The notes under the pieces were generated by a model that did not search any database, was not told the origin of the DNA, and saw nothing but the letters and a program-made list of their open reading frames with translations. The translations under genes and the position numbers were made by a program. DNA of 8,880 nt from WHTX01 sp038255145 (GTDB taxonomy: Bacteria > Actinomycetota > Acidimicrobiia > Acidimicrobiales > CAIXPF01): contig JBBSLP010000112.1 in NCBI GenBank assembly GCA_038255145.1, positions 1 through 8,880 on the forward strand, given 5' to 3'. Of this stretch, positions 7,045-8,880 are shown piece by piece (the first letter of the stretch is position 1; each line of letters starts with the position of its first letter).

Positions 7045-7073
7045 TCTCTGCCGCCGGCACCCTGTGAGGGGAC

Positions 7074-7406
7074 GTGGCAACGGCCGTGGTGGCATCGGTG
7101 GTCGGGATCGTGTTCATCGCCCTGCTGGTGGCGGTGCCCTGGCTGGGACGCCGGGCCACCGCCGGCGAGCCCAAGCGACGGCGCGCGGTGATCCTGGTGG
7201 TGGTCGCGGCCGTGGTCGTGATCGGCGGTGGCCTGGTGAACCGGGGGGCGGCCCGCGAGGCGACGCTGCACCGTGCCGACGTGAGCCCGTGGCACCATCG
7301 CCGGCCGTGGCCCGGTCGGGTCGCCGAAGTCCACCAGCCACAGGTCATCGACCGCCGTCATGGACCGACGCCATCACCAACGGCGAGGTCGGCGTCGGCC
7401 AGGTAG
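7074..7406 (+). CDS. Small two-helix membrane protein, probably truncated at its 3' end
   Basis: Starting at GTG 7074 (GTG 7086 also possible; GAGGGG at 7066-7071), the first ~60 residues look real: a hydrophobic helix (VVASVVGIVFIALLVAVPWLG), a basic loop (RRATAGEPKRRR) and a second helix (AVILVVVAAVVVIGGGLV). The positive loop predicts both ends outside the cytoplasm. From about residue 74 (position ~7295) the translation becomes an Arg/His/Pro-rich shadow of the minus-strand toxin and antitoxin, to TGA 7404-7406. I therefore infer that the native C-terminus was lost at the boundary of the toxin-antitoxin region. It starts 29 nt after the LLM stop, so it may have been the last gene of that operon. 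Family not recognised; it could also be a chance frame. Confidence 0.4.
   Translation: MATAVVASVVGIVFIALLVAVPWLGRRATAGEPKRRRAVILVVVAAVVVIGGGLVNRGAAREATLHRADVSPWHHRRPWPGRVAEVHQPQVIDRRHGPTPSPTARSASAR
7295..7361 (-). pseudogene. MazF/PemK-type toxin, N-terminal remnant
   Basis: From ATG 7361 on the minus strand the frame reads MTAVDDLWLVDFGDPTGPRPA, split here as MTAVDDLWLVDF plus GDPTGPRPAMV. The LWLVDFGDP.G...RPA pattern is the characteristic first strand and loop of MazF/PemK endoribonuclease toxins (usually ~110 aa, continuing with RPA.V.SAD). After about 22 codons the resemblance stops; the frame stays open but only as antisense of the membrane and LLM genes. The residues normally between DP.G and RPA are also shortened. 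The ATG overlaps the TGA of the antitoxin-like gene (ATGA, 7361-7358), the usual arrangement of such pairs. So this is a toxin gene cut off near 7295, presumably inactive. The end at 7295 is approximate. Confidence 0.6.
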
Positions 7407-7648
7407 CTCTGCCAGGCCTCACCGTCGTCGCGCAGGTCGGCCAGTTCGGCGGTGACCCGGTGGGCGAATCGCTGGCGGCGCAGGGCCTCGGCCGCATCCC
7501 GCACCGTGTCGATCAGTGCGGCGCCGTCGGCCCGACTCAGCTCCAGCAGGAGGGCGTGGGTCCGTTGGTCCACCCGGCCTCGGTCGAGGGGTGTCTGCTC
7601 GCTGAGGCCAGCCTGCCGTGGTACGCGACGTGGTACGTTCGACATCAT
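7358..7648 (-). CDS. Antitoxin-like protein (partner of truncated MazF/PemK toxin)
   Basis: Minus-strand gene ending at TGA 7360-7358 and overlapping the toxin ATG. The conserved-looking part is RVDQRTHALLLELSRADG, ALIDTVRDAAEALRRQRFAHRV and ADLRDDGEAWQSYLADADLA. This matches the plan of short VapB/MazE-like antitoxins: an N-terminal DNA-binding strand-helix-helix with 'VDE.TH..L..LA...G.S..E.V..A...LRR..F', then an acidic tail with LR.D..AW that wraps the toxin. The start is uncertain: ATG 7648 or 7645 (96 or 95 aa; GGAG lies 10 nt before 7648), or GTG 7573 (71 aa, GAGG 4 nt upstream) which begins directly at VDQRTH. The first choice overlaps the divergent vapB start. With its toxin truncated, it is probably an orphan antitoxin. 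Confidence 0.65.
   Translation of the reverse strand: MMSNVPRRVPRQAGLSEQTPLDRGRVDQRTHALLLELSRADGAALIDTVRDAAEALRRQRFAHRVTAELADLRDDGEAWQSYLADADLAVGDGVGP
7617..7646 (+). promoter_or_regulatory. vapB promoter with tandem 9-bp operator-like repeats
   Basis: CGTGGTACG occurs at 7617-7625 and again at 7629-7637, a direct repeat with 12-nt period. The second copy overlaps TACGTT (7634-7639), a TANNNT -10 box placed 7 nt before ATG 7647. There is no ribosome site, so the transcript is probably leaderless, as is common in Actinomycetota. Antitoxins normally repress their own operon, so the repeats are good candidates for the VapB (or neighbouring antitoxin) binding site. Confidence 0.55.
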
Positions 7649-8057
7649 GGATCGCCGGCTCCAACAACTGCTCGACCTCCTGGACGGCGTGAGCGAGGAG
7701 ACGGTGAACACGTCGGTCCGCCTGCCGTCCCAGCTGCGGGATGCCGCAGCTCTGGCCGCGCGGATGGGACTGGCGTCCACGACGACCGAGCTGGCCGTTC
7801 GGGGGCTGAGGGACACCCTCGACGCCTTCGCCCAGCGCGCCGTGCTCGATGCCCACTATGCCGCCAACCCCGAAGATCGGCCGTCGTTGGCCGAGGTCGC
7901 CCTCGCGGCCGCCGAGATCGATGGCAACCCGCTGGCGGACCACCCGGAGCTGGTTCGTCAGGCCGCCGCGGCGGTGCGGGAACTGAAGGACGACGCCGGG
8001 CCCGATGACGTGCTGCTGTTCGCCGCCGGGCTCGCTGCGGCGAGCGCCGCGGCATGA
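7647..8057 (+). CDS. vapB: VapB-like antitoxin (136 aa)
   Basis: Antitoxin of a type II VapBC module, expected to bind and silence the PIN-domain toxin encoded next and to repress the operon. Residues 20-58 (VNTSVRLPSQLRDAAALAARMG, then LASTTTELAVRGLRDTL) fit a ribbon-helix-helix DNA-binding domain: a short polar strand followed by two helices. The rest is longer than in typical VapB (70-90 aa): a helical FAQRAVLDAHYAANPEDRPSLAEVALAAAEIDG segment, then HPELVRQAAAAVRELKDD and an Ala-rich end. I chose ATG 7647 over the longer open frame from 7452 because a -10 box lies 7 nt before it and the upstream frame is antisense to the other antitoxin. The stop overlaps the vapC ATG (ATGA, 8054-8057). 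Family assignment rests mainly on the partner and the N-terminal pattern. Confidence 0.75.
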   Translation: MDRRLQQLLDLLDGVSEETVNTSVRLPSQLRDAAALAARMGLASTTTELAVRGLRDTLDAFAQRAVLDAHYAANPEDRPSLAEVALAAAEIDGNPLADHPELVRQAAAAVRELKDDAGPDDVLLFAAGLAAASAAA

Positions 8058-8479
8058 GGTCGGCGCAGACCGTCCTCCTCGACAACGAGGCCGTCCAGGC
8101 GCTCGCTGATCTCGGCCACGCCAAGCACCGCCGGGTCCTCGCCGTCGTCGAGGCCACCGCATCCCGCAACGTCCGCCGCGCCGGCAGCGTGACCCTGGTC
8201 GTCCCTGCGGCCGTGCAGGTCGAAGCGGGTTGGGATCGGATGACGCAGGGTGCGGCAACGCTGAACCGCATCCGAGCGGCAGGTGCCAGCCTCGACCGTC
8301 CGGCGGCCGACCAGGCGGCCAGCCTGGTGGCTGCCCTGCGCGTGTCGGTGGCCGACGCCCACATCGGCGCCGTGTTGTCCGCCAGCACCGGCCCCCACGC
8401 CGTCCTCACCAGCGACCCGGGGGACATCCGTCGGATGGCTGACCACCTGGGCATCGTCGTGAACGTCGTCACGGTCTGA
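8054..8479 (+). CDS. vapC: VapC-like PIN-domain ribonuclease toxin
   Basis: PIN-domain endoribonuclease of 141 aa; VapC toxins cut tRNA or rRNA with Mg2+ at an acidic active site and stop translation until bound by VapB. The acidic residues are in the usual places: Asp10 (TVLLDNEAVQAL), Glu57 (VVPAAVQVEAGW), Asp101 (SVADAHIGAVL) and Asp121/Asp124 (VLTSDPGDIRRM). The VADAHI and TSDPGDI blocks are highly typical of this family. All are intact, so the toxin is probably active. Start ATG 8054 overlaps the vapB stop, giving translational coupling. RNA target cannot be predicted from this window. Confidence 0.85.
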   Translation: MRSAQTVLLDNEAVQALADLGHAKHRRVLAVVEATASRNVRRAGSVTLVVPAAVQVEAGWDRMTQGAATLNRIRAAGASLDRPAADQAASLVAALRVSVADAHIGAVLSASTGPHAVLTSDPGDIRRMADHLGIVVNVVTV

Positions 8480-8480
8480 G

Positions 8481-8495
8481 CCGGCCAACTGCCGG
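8481..8495 (+). terminator. Small hairpin just after vapC
   Basis: CCGGC (8481-8485), 5-nt loop CAACT, GCCGG (8491-8495), beginning 2 nt after the vapC stop. The position fits a terminator, but the 5-bp stem is short and no T-tract follows. Weak call. Confidence 0.25.
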
Positions 8496-8514
8496 GGTCA
8501 CCCTCGGCGTTATC

Positions 8515-8542
8515 ATCTTGCATAATCTCAGTTATGCAAGAT
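8515..8542. promoter_or_regulatory. AT-rich perfect inverted repeat with overlapping -10 box
   Basis: ATCTTGCATAA (8515-8525) and TTATGCAAGAT (8532-8542) are exact 11-bp inverted repeats around a 6-nt spacer. The block is conspicuously AT-rich against its surroundings. CATAAT (8521-8526) is a 5-of-6 match to TATAAT and lies 7 nt before ATG 8534, which sits inside the right arm. The same 7-nt spacing is seen before vapB, suggesting a leaderless start at 8534 or a promoter for the PemK-like gene. A dimeric regulator bound here would block transcription, so an autoregulatory toxin-antitoxin operator is likely. A stem-loop in RNA is the alternative. Confidence 0.7.
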
Positions 8543-8587
8543 CAGCCGGTCGCGGCGGGCGGACGTCGCCGTGGGACACTTCGGCGC

Positions 8588-8880
8588 ATGGCCATGCTGT
8601 CGAAGCTGCTCGACCTGGTGACCAACCTCACCCGCCGGAGCCCGGCGGCACCGACGCCGCCCAGGTCAGCGCCGACGCCGAGGTCACCGAAGGCTCGGGC
8701 GTCACTCAAGCCCCGATCGGGGTCCGGTCCGAAGCCCGTACCGAAGTCCGGCGGCATCGAGTTCGCCTACGAGCCACGTGATGACGGCGATGCCGACCCC
8801 GGCGAGGTCGTGTGGTCCTGGGTCGAGTTCGAGGAGGACCCGACGAAGGGCAAGGACCGCCCGGTCGTCATCGTCGGCTA
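8588..8880 (+). CDS. PemK/MazF-like toxin-family protein, 3'-partial
   Basis: Open frame to the right edge (97 complete codons from ATG 8588). After a short helix (MAMLSKLLDLVTNLTRR) comes a Pro/Lys/Ser-rich disordered stretch (residues ~18-55). The conserved domain start follows: IEFAYEPRDDGDADPGEVVWSW, split as IEFAYEPRDDGDAD and PGEVVWSWVEFEED, then KGKDRPVVIVG at 87-97. The GEVVW...EEDP..GKDRPV.I.G pattern is that of the actinobacterial PemK/MazF-like family (GE.VW first strand, RP.. loop), endoribonucleases or inactive relatives. The frame is open from ATG 8534 (adding 18 residues, MQDQPVAAGG...), which may be a leaderless start; ATG 8594 is a third choice. No antitoxin gene lies directly upstream on this strand, so it may be solitary or have its partner beyond the edge. 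Confidence 0.75.
   Translation, partial: MAMLSKLLDLVTNLTRRSPAAPTPPRSAPTPRSPKARASLKPRSGSGPKPVPKSGGIEFAYEPRDDGDADPGEVVWSWVEFEEDPTKGKDRPVVIVG

Noticed and set aside
6040..7095. Minus-strand frame of 351 aa over the third LLM gene
   Set aside because: Gly/His/Gln-rich antisense shadow; the plus frame has full LLM motifs.
6810..7294. Continuation of the MazF-like minus-strand frame to 183 aa
   Set aside because: His/Asp/Arg-rich antisense of the membrane and LLM genes, with no MazF features beyond ~22 codons; treated as read-through of a truncated gene.
7419..8258. Minus-strand frame of 279 aa over vapB and vapC
   Set aside because: Arg/Gly/Pro-rich shadow; the plus strand has an ATGA-overlapping VapBC pair with the PIN active-site residues.
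1..8880. CRISPR array, tRNA/rRNA gene, insertion sequence or prophage genes
   Set aside because: I saw no regularly spaced repeats, cloverleaf-like segments, transposase/integrase motifs or phage proteins in any frame.

Overview
High-GC (about 70% by eye) actinobacterial DNA. Frequent GTG starts, TANNNT-type -10 boxes, apparently leaderless starts and three luciferase-like (LLM) oxidoreductases of the F420-dependent type suggest an Actinomycetota genome. The protein style (an extended LivK-like lipoprotein, a Rv1855c-like LLM protein) makes an acidimicrobial lineage my best guess; this is inference only.

Layout. 1-1398 (-): 5'-part of a branched-chain-amino-acid-type ABC substrate-binding lipoprotein whose C-terminus lies off the left edge. 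1399-1590: divergent promoter region with two small palindromes. 1591-2658 (+): complete epoxide-hydrolase-type alpha/beta hydrolase, then a 92-aa protein of unknown function (2668-2946). 3021-4172 (+): MetE/UROD-superfamily zinc methyltransferase-like protein, shorter than true MetE and with all four zinc ligands. 4189-4974 (-): LLM oxidoreductase, convergent with it. 4975-5166: divergent promoter region with a 66-bp near-perfect palindrome. 5167-6116 (+): a second LLM oxidoreductase split by a frameshift. 6154-7044 (+): a third LLM oxidoreductase. 7074 onward (+): a small two-helix membrane ORF that appears cut short.

From about 7295 to the right edge the character changes to toxin-antitoxin genes. 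There is a minus-strand antitoxin-like gene followed (ATGA overlap) by only the first ~22 codons of a MazF/PemK toxin. Next is a complete divergent VapBC pair (7647-8479). Last is the start of a PemK/MazF-like protein (8588 to the right edge), preceded by a perfect AT-rich 11-bp inverted repeat that contains a -10 box. Neither the lone antitoxin nor the toxin stub was obvious as a gene at first reading.

Working together: the left two thirds reads as small-molecule uptake and oxidation/hydrolysis (solute receptor, epoxide hydrolase, thiol-methyltransferase-like enzyme, three flavin/F420 oxidoreductases). A common pathway is a hypothesis, not shown. The right end looks like a toxin-antitoxin cluster with a recombination scar at its left boundary.
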